From Cryphonectria parasitica EP155 (taxonomy: Eukaryota > Ascomycota > Sordariomycetes > Diaporthales > Cryphonectriaceae), in contig NW_024468912.1 of the NCBI RefSeq assembly GCF_011745365.1, positions 3,286,001 through 3,350,000 on the forward strand: a stretch of DNA of 64,000 nucleotides, in the 5' to 3' direction. Numbering within the stretch: the stretch's first letter is position 1; each line of letters begins with the position of its first letter. Positions 23,764-36,361 of the stretch are shown here, piece by piece. The position numbers and the translations under genes were made by a program. The notes below the pieces were generated by a model. It was given only the letters and a program-made list of their open reading frames with translations. It did no database searches and was not told the DNA's origin.

Positions 23764-25250
23764 GTAAGGGAGTGCCAAGGAGGAGGAGGAGGAGGAGGAG
23801 GAGGAGGAGGAGGAGGAGGGAGGGGGAAAAGCAAGAAAAGAGAGCAGAAGAGAGGAACGAGTGGAAAGGAAAGGACAGACAACCAAGACGGGGGAGAGAC
23901 ATTGTTCTATCGTTTTGACTATACGACCTGGGTGTCCGGTCATCAAAGTACTGCGAGTTGTTATAGTATTTCCTGTGTTCGAGCAGAACAGTAATATGGA
24001 CTACGTTGTATACATTGTTCTGTTGCTGGGTTGATCGACGAGTGGTTCCAAAGAAAACCTACATGCAAAGATTATTGGAACGGTCACCTGCAACCAGGAG
24101 TAGTACAGTAGTAGTGCTTCTGCGAGGAACGAATCCCCTCGTACTATATTCAAGATGCCCTTCTCAGGCACACCGTTTTCGGCGGCGCACTATACACACA
24201 CTGAATCCCCTCCATCCACTCTACCTCTCCCAACCCTTCCCCAGTCTCGTCTCTGTATCTCTCTAATCTGAAGCTTGCTTACCCCCCCCCCCCCCTAGAT
24301 TTCTGTTCTTCCTTATTACCATCTTCCATAGTACTCACTTGTGGTATATTAGACTTTCTTCGAAGAAGTTAAAATGCAACATGCCCCAGAGGGAGAAAGA
24401 AGAAGTTAGAAAAAGGCAGAGAGCGGGCTCTTTCCTCCGAGCCCACCAACAAAAGTGTTGCCCAGCAGGCCCAGATGCTATTACCCCTGAACCCTTCATC
24501 TCCTGCCCGATCTTCCTGAACGCCTGAGTAAAAATGACTCGCAACAGCAGGAGAGATAAATAGTGGTTTGGCTGTCTTGAATGTGTGCTGAACCCATCTT
24601 GAACAGAAAATATGAACCTTTCTTCGTCTTACTAAGAAGCCCAAATTGACCAGATGCTCATAATCTGAGCCAGACGTTCTGAATCCCCCGTTCGCCTCCT
24701 TGTATGTGCAGCTGCCCTAGTCAGTGGTCTGCATTGGTATATCGTTTTTGCAGTGCGTGTGTGTGGAAGTAATGCGACGGCCACGGTTTGGCCGTCTCCG
24801 ATGACCGCTCCTCCTTTTCCCCATGAACCCATAAAACCTAAGCAGAAGAGGGCAAGCACGGCCACCCCCCGGGGGTCCAAAGTGCTCTCTCCTCTCTCTT
24901 GCCTGAGTCCCTCCAATCCTCCCGAGTTCTCTTACTAGCGAAAGCCTAGAAGCTTCAACAGACACACAGCCCCCGCCCGGCAAGTTGCAGAAGTGAGGCA
25001 GGGTGAGGCTCGACATATAAACAGTTGCGTGTGTATGTGTAGTAGTGAAGATAGATAGGGGATAACGATGACCCAAGTATTGTACAAATCGAAATGTAAA
25101 AAAATAAAATAAAGAGGATATCATTGAATCGTGTATGCATAAGGCATGGATGGAACGCCGGCGCTATGCAGCGAGGTGCTTGACGTTGTTGTTGTCGCTT
25201 AATCTTGTCGATATCGAAAGGCGAGAAAAACAGAGGTCTGGCAAGATTCC
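23764..25250. other. convergent intergenic region, no gene seen
   Basis: Between the stop codons of the b561 gene and the histidine kinase gene. It opens with an AGG repeat just after the b561 stop and holds a 14-base C run at 24282-24295. Open frames are short and unrecognised. Confidence 0.65.
23778..23820 (+). repeat. AGG trinucleotide repeat in the b561 3' region
   Basis: About fourteen AGG copies start 14 bases after the b561 stop codon, so they probably lie in its 3' untranslated region. Confidence 0.9.
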
Positions 25251-28200
25251 TCAGAAGAACTTAGATAATGCTGTGGACAAGTTGATGAAATCGACGGGTT
25301 TTGTGACGTAGTCGTTGAAGCCTGCCTCAATGCATTTCTCCTGGACGTCGGACATGACGTTGGCCGAAAGTGCGATGATGGGCATGTTTCTGTACTTGTT
25401 CTTCCTCTCCCAGTTACGAATTTCTCGGCAGGCCTGGTAGCCATCTTTGCGAGGCATATGAAGGTCACACTGAGCACAGATGTCAGCTTATCCAGGGCTG
25501 TCCAAGTACGGAGGAAGGAGAAAAGAAGAAGAATAAAAGAGAGAGAGAGGGAGAAACCATTCGTCAGGCGTACCAGAATTAGCGAGTAGAATCCGTGTGG
25601 GCGTGAGAAGACCTTGTCGGTACACTCTTCCCCGTCCATGGCCAGATCAACCGCCACGCCTACCTTGCCTAGATATTTGTTGAGGACCTTTTGGTTGACT
25701 GGATTGTCCTCCACAAGGAGAACCTTGTAGCCCTTGTTGCCCATGCGCTTCTCGACCTCCTGGTAACTCTTCTTCTGATCTTCCACCAGCTGCTGAGCAG
25801 TGGACCGGTTCCGGTCGACGCTGGCGTCCCCCTCGTTACCAGGGTCGAATATGACAGCCAGACGAGAGGGCTTGACGGGCTTGTACACGTAAGACAGTCT
25901 GTTGTCGAAGATCAGGTGTTCCTGCTTGGTACCAGCCACAACTTTGGTCAGATCCTGCCGCTGAATCGAGTCAGACAAGAGAACCACAGATGTCTTGTTG
26001 GTAATGGTCGACTGATGGATGTCTTCCAAGAGCTGAACAATATCCTCGATCGACGAAAGGCTGATGATGATGTGGGTGAATATGACAGGATCTTCTCCGC
26101 CGATCAGAGCCTCTGCTTCTTGGGCGCTGCTCAGCGCCGTGATCTGGTGGGGTACGTCCTTGGGTAGGGTCATTTCGATGTGACGTGTCGTGGCTTCGCG
26201 GCTGTACTTCTGGGGGCAGATGATCAGGATCGAGAACAAGGGTGGACGCAGGCCACTGGCATCCGCGACCTGCTCCTTTTGCTCGGGCGTCAGCGTCTGA
26301 CCCGGCGAGTTCCGCCCTGGAGGCATCTCCAGCTTCATCTGTGACAAGTCTTGACCACTAGCCCTCGCAGCCTCGCTGAACCGCGCTAAACCGGTGTGTA
26401 CAGATGAAAAGGATGACCTGTCGCTGAGACGTGTCCCGGTCGAGGTAGTCGATGGGTTGGAGCTTCCGCTGGAGACGACCGCTGGAGAGTTCTGTCCAGC
26501 AGTGGTCGGACTTGCAGTCGTGGCGGAGGCGGTGGCAACTCGGGGCCTGATGGAAAACTGCCTGAATGGCTGCGTGGGGATCTCTTCGATGGTGGCAGGC
26601 GTCGCGACGGCTGGAGGATTGAACAGTGCGTCGGGATGATCGTCGGCGGTCGGCAGGCCAAATTTGGCCGTGAAGGTGAAGGTTGCACCATGTCCTGGTA
26701 CTGCTGTGCCTTCCATCATTCCGCCATGCAGCTCCACGAGCTGTCGCGAGATTACCAGACCCAGGCCGCTGCCGCCATGGGCTCGCGTGCTGCTACCGTC
26801 GATCTGGCTGAACGGTTTAAATATGAGTTTCCTCTCCTCTTCAGTGAACCCTCTTCCAGTGTCGATGACGGAAAACTCGAGCATGACTTGATTCTCGTCC
26901 AGCCCAGGCGCACCTGTCTTAACCATGCAGCGGCTGAAGACCTCTCCCTTCTCGGTAAACTTGATGGCGTTGCCGATCACGTTGAGGAGGACTTGCCGGA
27001 TCCTGACTCTGTCACCCTTGACATAGCTTGGCACGTCCTCTTCGACAATGTAGTTCAGCTCGAGTCTCCTGGCGATGGCCATGGCAGATACTAGTTCGTT
27101 CACGTCCTCGATCAGGGCACGTGTGTGGAACCACTCGTGGTTGAGTTTCATCATGCCAGCATCGACCTTGGAGAGGTCTAGGATGTCATTGATGATCATG
27201 AGCAGGCTGTTGGCGCTCGTCTGGATGGTGTTTGTGTAGTCTCGCTGCTCATCATTGAGCGTGGTGTCCTGCAGGAAGCTAACCATGCCCGAGATACCAA
27301 TCAGTGGCGTCCGAATCTCATGGCTCATGTTGCTCAGGAAGCGGCTCTTGGACTCCATCGCCTCCTTCAGCTTGGCTTCAAGCAATTTGTGATCATTAAT
27401 GTCCGTCGCAGAGCCGAAGTAGGAACTCATTCCGTTCCCAAGGCCTGTGTTTTCAATCTCGACGCAGCGCACAAGATGCCACCGGTATTCCCCAGTTCGG
27501 GACCGAAGCCGAATCTCGGTGGCGTAAGTCAGCCGGCCGCTGCTGTCCCTTCCGACCTTGACAACACCTGACCTGGCCAACTCGGTCAGATTCGCAGCTG
27601 GCAGACCATACGTCGACTCACTGCTGGAGCTGTTATTTCGTGAGAGCGCACTTTGTCGGCTTTTGTTTGAGCTGTTCTGCTGAGCAGGTGTCTTGTTGCC
27701 TTCCTTGAAGACTTTCCCAGAAGGCGATGACAGCACGTTTGGAGAAGGCGGGATCTGACATCTCGCGAGATCATCAGGATGCACATAGTCCATGAAACCC
27801 AGACCAAGAGCATCTTCTTCGATTTGCCCCGTGTAGGACAGCCACTGCTCGTTTGAGAATGTGATACCTTCGTCCTCCGTTGCCGTGAAGATAATCTGAG
27901 GGATCAAATTTGCGAGCAGTCGGTGTTTCGCTTCGGAAGCTTCAATCTCCTGCTGCCGTACAACCTTGAGCTCGGCCATAGTCTGCTCGTGAATGTCCGT
28001 ATAACTCCCAAGATAGTACACGATTTCCTGCACGGCGTCAGAGATGTACTATGGGCGGAGAGGAGAAAGAAAGAAAAAAGGAAGGGGTGGGGGGGACTAC
28101 TCACATTGCGCCTGTTCCGGCACGCAACCACCCTCGCGGAGAAGCATCGGTAGGCCCCATCAAAGCGGCGAATGCGCACCGTCATCTGGAAGTCCTCGCC

Positions 28201-31200
28201 CGCCCTGATGGCACGCCCCCAGACACTCAAGTATGCCTCCCGATCGTCAGGGTGGATGCTGGCGTGGGGGTCCGCATAAAGCTCAGCCAGCGTCTGGCCA
28301 CGATAGGCAATATACCGACTATTGACCCAGACGATACCGCCAGCTGGGACAGTCGCAACGAAGAGTTGTGCCGGCAGCGAGTCGAGGATCAGGTCCTTTA
28401 ATCTGTCTGTCGGCCAAGCCATCTCTGGTGGGTGCGTGAGCGAGGACTCGCCTCTCGACGAGGGGGAACCCTTCACAGGGATATTGGAACCCGGCGGCAG
28501 CGACTGAAAAGTCGTCGCAAAGTCTCCCCCATGGGAGTGAAGCTTCTTGTGTCGATGGTGGGGCTCTGCCCTGACGGACCAGCTCTTCGTCTCGGCAAGC
28601 CGGTCCTCCTTTTGGTCCGTCGGAGACTCTCTGCTTGCGTGCTTTTTCGGGACACTGGTTGAGGCTTGATCCTCGGGTGCCTTCCCAGACACTTCCTCGG
28701 GTGTGTCCGGCTCGACAGGGTCAGGGCTGAAGCGACCAGGATCAAGCATCTCATTGAGCCGAAGGGAGGACCGCTTCTCTGATGTCGGGCTCTCCTTGGA
28801 ACCTCTCCGAGTTCGCTGCTGCACAGCTGAGGTCTCCGTCTTACCCGAAGCCTTCATTTTCGTCGTGAAGTAGCTATCACCAGCGGCAGGGGCAGAAGCA
28901 GCCGCGGCGGCCGCAGTAGTGTTAGACACTGCAGAGCGTTTGTCCGCGAGGGCTCCAAAGACAGTGCCCTCCCAGCCCGGTGTCCCACCCGGCGTGCCCG
29001 CCGCGCTTCTTGATTGCATAGAATATTCGCTGGGACTGGTGATGCTACCGGTCAGCGATGCGGCTGCCATCTCTTCAGAAGCGTAACTAAGAATTGCCGG
29101 GTCCGTCATGGGTCGCCCGTCGGGGTCCACGGCGCCAAACCCAGCAATACGTGATTTCCTGCGGTGCATCCTGGTGACCTCGGATTCGAGGGTGCTGTAG
29201 TGACGGCAAAGCGAAAAAGATGTCGCAAGATGCGGCGCTAGGTGCTCGAGGGAGTATCTAAGATTGGACGGATACGGGATGGTGGAGCTGAGGATGGACA
29301 AGATGGCAATGGGGGTTGGCTTCTCCTCTCGCAAGGACTCTCGTTCGAGATTCGCACCGCTGTCCGCCGCGCTCTCTCTTCCCCGGAGGGACGACTTCTG
29401 CTCCATAAACTTGGGGTCGAGCTTGAAACCACTCGAGGCCTTGGAGAGGAGTGGGTGCCTCAGCGGGACATGCAGCACAGTCCACGCGTTGTCCACCCCG
29501 ATTGCCTCCTGTGGTCCTATTGACGAGTAGTCAGGTGTTGTCGTAGTAGGATCGAATGACGACTCGTCCACCACGGCCTCGGCGAAAAAGGGGTTCTCCT
29601 TCGCCTCGGCTCGGATGGCCGGAGACGGGGCGGGTGATTGTGACCAAGGCGAGGGTGGGGTCTGCTCGTACTCTTCATAGGTGGGTGTCGGAGGCCGGCG
29701 TGGTTCTCCTTCGGAGATCATCTGGTCGATGTTCTGCTGGCCGGTCCTGCGCTCGTGGGATAGCATCTTCATGGATTGGGCAGAGCTGAGGATGGTGGAG
29801 AGCTTGGCGGAGGAATCTGGACGCATCTTCCTCCCTTTCTTTTTCTGGCCTTCTGGCGAGTAGCTCCGACCTGCGACTTTCCCTTCTGAGGGTCTGGTCG
29901 GTGCGTTCTCCTCGAAATATGGGTAGCTGCGAGTCAGTGCGATCACACGTCCACGCTCCAGCACCTTTGTCACGCCATGGTGGTCGATGAGGGGATCGGC
30001 TTCGTAGTCCAGGGCCTGGAGCAGCTCAAACATCCGCCCCTGGCTTCCGCGCTCTGGTGCAGGTATCTGCCAGTCCTGAACATCCTCTTGTTGTTCCTCG
30101 GCATCGTGTTCTGCCAGTGCCTGCTGATTGAGTCCCATGTGCAGCGTGTCCTCCTGGGCGGCGCGCTCGGCCTGCGTGGATCCGGGAAAGAAACTCTTGC
30201 TCCGCGGAAACACACCGGGTCTCTTTGGGATAGCTGACATCCTTGTTGCTGTCACCTTCTTGTGCTTCTCGTCCTCGAAAGCCCCGTAAGAGTGTCGCAT
30301 AGGCAGCTGGGGGCGCAGTGGAGCCTGCAGCCTGACCGGGTCGCGGCCTATCGTCGAGGACGGTGGCCCTGAGAAATCGTCAATACTGCTGGGCATCGTG
30401 CTGGTGCCCACTGCCATGTACTCCATGCTGAGACCGTCCTCCTGGCGCGCGTTGTAAGTCGCCTTTTGGCCCCACGGGATGTTCTCTAGATCTGTCGAGT
30501 CGGCAGGAATGGCGAGGGTCAGTCTTTCCGCCTTATAGAAGGCAGTCATGATATTAACGACGGTCCGCCACCAGGCATCGAGACCCGGTTCAGAGCTCAG
30601 CATCAATGACAAGTCATAGAGGTTCGGAGTAGGAAAGTCCGAGATTCCCCCTGGCTGTGGTGCCTGCGATGATGAACCAGCAGGTTGGAAGGCCAAAGCC
30701 GACGCTGGGGTGGAGGGGTTGGACATGACTCGGTCCTGGGCCCGGGAGTTCCCATAAGTCGCCGTGCCCGCAGCAGATGAGGCGGGCGAGTCGGGTGCGG
30801 AGCCGGTCGGCGACAGTGTTGTAAAGGGCCTGTGCAGGGCGGACGGGCCGTAGCCAGGCGTTGTCACGCGAGGAAACGGATAGGAAGTCGTCCGCGGGAG
30901 GAAGCCGGGGGTGACGCCGCCGCGAATGGTCTGGCCAGATTCTGTCGAGGCGTCGGTTGAGGCGGTCGACGGCCCAGAGGACATCTGGCTGGGCGAGCTC
31001 GCAGCGGACTCCTCGAGGATGGGTGACACCCTCTTGGTATGGTGCTGGGTCGGAGGAGACGAGGCGGACTTTGCGCCGAGCCCCTGCTGTTGCATTTCCC
31101 TGGCGAGCTTCTCGCGGTATTGGCTCAGCTGGTTGGCAGAGTCCAGCTGGGGCCTGGGCTCCAGGGCACCTCGTACCTCGCGGACCTCTTCACTGCTGCC

Positions 31201-31578
31201 TCCTCCTCCTCCTTCAGACGAGGGGCTCGACCCTGCGCCAGGGCCTGCCAGGCCGACCACAGAAGCCCTGCCGATGCCGTGCGCCGGGACTGGAGAGCTC
31301 TTGGTGACGGCCAGGATCCTCGGGTCCTGGATTGGCGACTGGCCTTCCCTTGCAGTACCCGAGGGGCGGGACATCAGTGCTGCTGCTGCTACCGCTGCTG
31401 CTGCTGCATCTCTTTGAGCTATCGAAGGCCTCTGGTTCCCATGCCCGGCCGGCGGAGGGTCAGACTGCTGGTCGGGCGACGTCTCGGAAGGCGCGACGTC
31501 GTGGTGAGGGTCAAGCGACTGGCGGGTGGTGCTGGACATGCCCTGATTGGTGTCGGCGCTTGAATTTGACCCTGGCAT
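25251..31578 (-). CDS. hybrid sensor histidine kinase (PAS-PAS-HisKA-HATPase-receiver)
   Basis: Exons 31578-28105, 28048-25574 and 25469-25251 give 2055 residues, with no membrane segment, so it is probably cytosolic. A disordered head is followed by a GAF-like region seen in two pieces (about 310-390 and 690-800) split by low-complexity sequence. PAS 1 is at about 1060-1180 and PAS 2 at about 1195-1375, each ending with a PAC-like segment (GSYTDIHEQ, GSATDINDH). The HisKA H-box MSHEIRTP places the phospho-His at 1401. The ATPase domain has the N-box NAIKFTE (N1518), DTGRGF and GGSGLGL. The receiver starts YKVLLVEDNPVNQ; its phospho-Asp is D1985 in CDLHMP, right after intron 25573-25470. It should feed a His-containing transfer protein and then response regulators. 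It is reminiscent of fungal PAS-type hybrid kinases such as Neurospora DCC-1, but the group is not proven. Intron 28104-28049 has a second in-frame acceptor 21 bases further on. Confidence 0.92.
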
Positions 31579-32002
31579 GCCTCCTCACGCGCGTGATTCC
31601 ATCCGAGAGACCTCTCTTGTTTCGTTCGTCAGAGTCGCGGCAGCGGCGGTGGCGATGACGGCGGCGATCGTGTTGGAGATGGTAAAAGGATATGAAGCCC
31701 CGAGCTGCTGCCGCGTGTATTTACTGTCGTGATTGTTGTTGTTGTCCTTGCTTGTGCAGCATGTGGAACACAGGCGGATGTGTCTTGTGTCAACTAGACA
31801 GGTCAGGTCAAACAATAGCTTTGCACCTGTGGTTTAGGAGGCAGTGAAAGGCGAGCGAGCTGTTGTGAATGCCTCCCCACAGATGGGGAAGGAAAAGAAG
31901 AAGAGAAGAGAGAAAGAGGTGGTAAAATTGATGACGACAGAGGAGTAGCACCCAAGAGCAGGTTGGTCAATCAGTCAGGAGACAAGATTGAACGAACGAG
32001 GT

Positions 32003-32023
32003 GGGAGGGAGGGAGGAAGAGGG
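32003..32023 (+). promoter_or_regulatory. possible G-quadruplex upstream of the kinase gene
   Basis: Four GGG runs separated by 1, 1 and 7 bases, on the strand opposite to the kinase mRNA, about 425-445 bp before its start codon. The motif is seen; folding is inferred. Confidence 0.5.
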
Positions 32024-32826
32024 CGAAGGTTGGCGATGGGATTTGTTTGGTTGGCTGAGGTGATTGCTTGGTTTGCAAGATGAGGCAGTGGTAAAAGATA
32101 GCCAGGGACTGGGGTGGAAAGAAAGAGCTGCTGGAGACAAGGCCAAATCACGGATGGGGCAGGTATGATGAGGCTGGACAGGCACGATCAGGTGTTGTTT
32201 TTGGGGGGAGAGATGGTCTCTCCTCTCCTCTCTTTTTTTTTTGCTTCCTCCTCTTCAAGGTCATCAACAGGAGGAGCAATTGCAAGAGGTTGCAAAAAGG
32301 TTGCACAGGTCCGCGTCCTGGGGGCGATGCAGTTGCCTCAGGGCCAGGAGCAATGACGTAGGTAACCCCCCAGAGCGGGTAGCTGAGAAAGCAAGAGAGG
32401 GCGGCGCCACACCACACCACACAAACACACTACTCTGATTCACTCAATCTTTACACCACACAAATGCCCCCTTTTCTTCTTCTTCCTACTTGGTCAGCTA
32501 ATGCTGTGTGAGAGAGACTCGATAAACTAACTAAGGTGCAGCATATTACAGGACGAGGACGAGGCAATAGGCCCGCCCTAAAGAAGAAATGATCAATAAA
32601 CAAATTGCATCCCAACTCACACAATAGCATGACAGCTCGAAGGTATGCATCAGGAGGAGACCTGGCTAGTGTGATTTGGCTTAGGGGGACCCATCGACAT
32701 GACAGCACAAATCAATGCTAATGCAGCAAGCAGCCGCAACAGCAAGTCAAAGTACAGGACTGTTCCGTTACCATAGTAGTACTGTTGTAGGGACAAATCC
32801 AAATTGGCACCTGTACGCCTCACATT

Positions 32827-32844
32827 GGTACTACTACTAGTACC
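32827..32844. repeat. hyphenated palindrome with GGTACTA arms
   Basis: GGTACTA and TAGTACC flank CTAC. A second GTAC-rich patch lies about 50 bases before it. Confidence 0.8.
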
Positions 32845-34005
32845 ATGGCACATGCTGTAGCATTCATGGATGGCCCAGGGTCACTTATCTAGGGCTGTCC
32901 AGGCTTACCAGGCAGTGCGGGCTAGGGCTGTGGGACCCTTTTGCGGACGCCAGTTTTCAGGTTTTCTGGTCTTGCTCCCCCGCCTGGATGCAGCCTGCTT
33001 GACTCCCCCTGAAAAAAATTGCCCCTGAGTTAACATCCAGACAGCTAACGTAGTACTACACCAATGTACACTCTGTGTCCCCCCCCCCCAACAATCCAAC
33101 TCAGCTCTCAGTTTTCGTAGCACATGATAGCACCAACGTATAATACCTAATCATACAAACAAACGCTTCTCCTCGCTCCACCTCGGCCTCAAAACAAGAG
33201 ACACACAGAAGAAACTGAGATCATCCATCCACGCCCCAAAGTGCCGCTGTGGTCCATTACAAGAGATCGACCATGTCTCTTAGCTGTCCAGAACGACCCA
33301 ATCTTTTTTCCCTTCCCTCCCAAGTCCCTATAGTCGAGGGCGCTACCGGAAAACCCGTAAGGTCATATATCTCAACATCGCCCCAGTATTCTTCGATCAC
33401 CCACCAGCCAGCGCCCCCGCCGCCCTTTGATTAGTCTTTTCACATCTGCTCTGCCAATGACAGAACAAGGGGCAGCGGCAGCTGTGGCTGGGTGTCACCT
33501 AACCACAATTACCACAGTTTGGAATCTCTGGGACGGATGAGAGAAAGAATGGTGACCTGAGTAGTGCTACTCCAAATGTGCGTTCAGTCCTCTGCATCGT
33601 ACCACACGATACACAGCAAGACAGCAAAACCGCGGGATGACGTAGTTGGCGTCCGTCACGGATTCAGCCGAGTAATTACCTCTTGTTGTCAGTCGCCTGT
33701 CACAATTGGACCTAAATGCAAATGAAAAGTACTGAATCGCACGTGGAATGTCAAATTATCTTTAGATTGATGAGCAGATGGGTTGATACATACACAGGAA
33801 GTCAATAGGTACGTAGTTTCTCATGCTGCACTCTTCCTATTACACATGCATACAAACCGTTGACTAAGTACATACCCGCTTATAGATCTCAATGCCGGTG
33901 CTCCTGCCATTCATTCTCTGGGTCTGCGGGTCTCGTATAGCCAACCTGAACCCCGTCCCAGAACCCAACTAATAATAATATCAATAAAATACCTAGTATA
34001 AACTA

Positions 34006-34018
34006 GGAGTACTACTCC
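34006..34018. repeat. hyphenated palindrome GGAGTA-C-TACTCC
   Basis: Six-base arms around a single C in gene-free DNA. Confidence 0.75.
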
Positions 34019-34419
34019 CTCATGCTCCTTCTCCTGCTCATCAGTGATCTACATGCAACCCTCTTTTCCCCCAGACCTGGCAACAGATACAATGAGCCGA
34101 ACCCCCGGTGCCGAACGTCAACGCGAAGCGGCTCCGCTCCATCCCACCAACTCCAACGGCCACGACAGCGGCGGGCCTTCTCTGTTTCCTTTTTTTTTGA
34201 GAAGAGAGAGAGAGAGAGCCCCCTCTCATAGCGTGGCAGGTTGGATAACAAGGCGAGCTTGGAGCCGCGTACGCCCTGCAAGCATATTCTATTCACGGTC
34301 ATCCCGGAGCAAAAGGACAGACACACTTTCTTTCTTTTCCCGGTCCCTTTCTATGTCTCTTGTCCTCTCTGTCCCTCAATCGCTCACTCCCTCAGCAGGG
34401 CGCGTGCGATGTACCTACG

Positions 34420-34435
34420 AAGTACTTGAGTACTT
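34420..34435. repeat. hyphenated palindrome AAGTACT-TG-AGTACTT
   Basis: Seven-base arms with a two-base spacer in gene-free DNA. Confidence 0.8.
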
Positions 34436-36023
34436 ACTTGAGTCGGCACTTAGAAGTAGCTTGGTTTTGACTTGTCCACGCACACCACCGTCCCAGCCCG
34501 ACTGACTCCCTAGCTATGCACGCTCGTCCCAAAGAGACGAAAAGATACCTGCACACGCGTTTTAGGAACAGGTGATTAAGTTTTCCTTCATGCTCCTTTC
34601 AGATTATTCTTGTCTTCTCCGCAAGCATGCACCCTGACAGAGTTCTTGGTTTCCCGCCCGTCGCAGGGGAAAAATGAAAAAAAGAAGAAAAAAGTGGCCT
34701 GAGCTTTGACAGTCGGATGATCTTCCCTCGGGACGTTGCGAGCGAGGGAACAAGGATATCGCTGATTTCCACGTGGGGTCCCTTTCCCGCCTTTTTCCCT
34801 CCTTCCTTCTTCCTTCTCTCGTTGGACCTCCCAAGGCCACACGAGACACTTGCCCACGGTTAACGAGGCGAGGAAAGAGCCCCTCCTCAGCCCAGCTATT
34901 CTCAATTATTTTCTCGTTCTTAAACTTAACAAGTACAACCTTACGCTGCGATGTACGAAAAAGAAAGGGCCGCCGTGGAAGGCGACGGAAGAGGATTGCA
35001 ATTGTACAGGGAGGAACAAAGCAGAGCACAATATTGTCACCCACCCCATATTGATTCTTTGCTTGCCTTGTGTACCTGTCAAAAACCTGCTAGCCGCCTT
35101 GCCCCTCAGGAAAACGGGACAGAAGACCAAATTAGCCAAGAAGAAAAAAATTGGGGTTTTTTGGATATTGAAGGTTGTGTAGATGTATTCCAAACGGATA
35201 CGAAGTGGAAGATCCTCACCACCATCATATCACGGGGTTTCTTGCCTCTTCCCGCCAGCTCATCCAAAGGAAAATCAATAGTCAAGATAGGAAAACTAGG
35301 AAAGAGCAAAAAGAAGAAGAAAGTCAGGTTTGATACTATAATAAACGAAACCTCCCCTAGCCTATATCTTCCTCGCCCCCCCCCCTAAAAACTTCCCTAC
35401 TCCATTCACCTCATCCTGCCTGTCATGCATGCATTAACAGGAACAACGACTCATGACACGATCCACCACTACCAGCACCATTGTATCATCTCACATACTT
35501 TGCGTGCGTAAAAGGATGATGGAATAGGTCATGCTGCGGGCACGGGTGGGCGGGGGTTGCATTGCATAGGACAAGGAACCGTTCCTGGCTCCATTGGACC
35601 GAGAGTGCTGCTGCTGTCTGGAGAAGACAAGGAAAGAAAGTTTGGTTTTGGTTCCTGGAAAGAAGGGGTCCGTCAGGTGCTGGTGGAGGGGTTTTGCGGC
35701 GGGTGGGTTGGTGGAAGGGATGTATAAGATGGTACCGGTGGGGGGAAGAACGGCCTGCGAACGGGGTAAAAGACGAAACGAGCATGTGAAGAAGACCCTG
35801 TGAACACTGGACCCCTAATGCTCGCCCGGGGGAGAAAGGGAGGGGGGGTTGTCTTCCAAGGTTCTTGCACTTATTCAAGAATAGAGGGAGAAGGCTCCAG
35901 TGCAGGCACTGATGCCAACTAGAAACTCGAAAAATCCTGATATTCATATTCATCTCTCGTAAGACTTGTTTATGTGTGTCTATGTGTGCCTGTTACTTTT
36001 TTTTCTTTTCTTTTCTTTTCTTC

Positions 36024-36119
36024 TTTTTTTTTTTTTTTTTTTCTTTTTTGGCCCACTCGCCGCCCCATCAAGGCCAGCCCACACAGACTGGCATGACCTC
36101 TAAAAAAAAAAAAAAAAAA
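36024..36119. repeat. T19 and A18 tracts in inverted arrangement
   Basis: A 19-base T run (36024-36042) and an 18-base A run (36102-36119) are 59 bases apart and could pair. They lie about 240-340 bp past the stop of the phosphatase gene, plausibly near its polyadenylation region. Confidence 0.7.
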
Positions 36120-36361
36120 GTAATGCAATCTGGTATCTCCTCCGCAAATACAGACCTCTAACTGAAAGGAGCCAAGAACCATCCATCGTGCGTGAGAGAA
36201 CAACACACAACATCCAGCTGAGCCCTAAGTAGGGGAAATGCTGAAGCTCATTCCCAAATCATCTCCTCATCATCCGAGCACCATCCAGTGGTCCTCGAAG
36301 CAGGCCTGTAGAGGAGAGCAACACATTGAAGCAGCATCCAGCAGACAATAATAATAAAAAA

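Larger units (their letters stand above)
31579..36361. other. 4.8 kb upstream of the kinase and downstream of the phosphatase gene, no gene seen
   Basis: The part near 31579-32500 should be the kinase promoter and leader, with a possible G-quadruplex at 32003-32023. GTAC palindromes lie at 32827-32844, 34006-34018 and 34420-34435. C runs are at 33079-33089 and 35376-35385. The T19/A18 inverted pair at 36024-36119 lies in the presumed 3' region of the phosphatase gene. Open frames are short and unrecognised. Confidence 0.6.
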
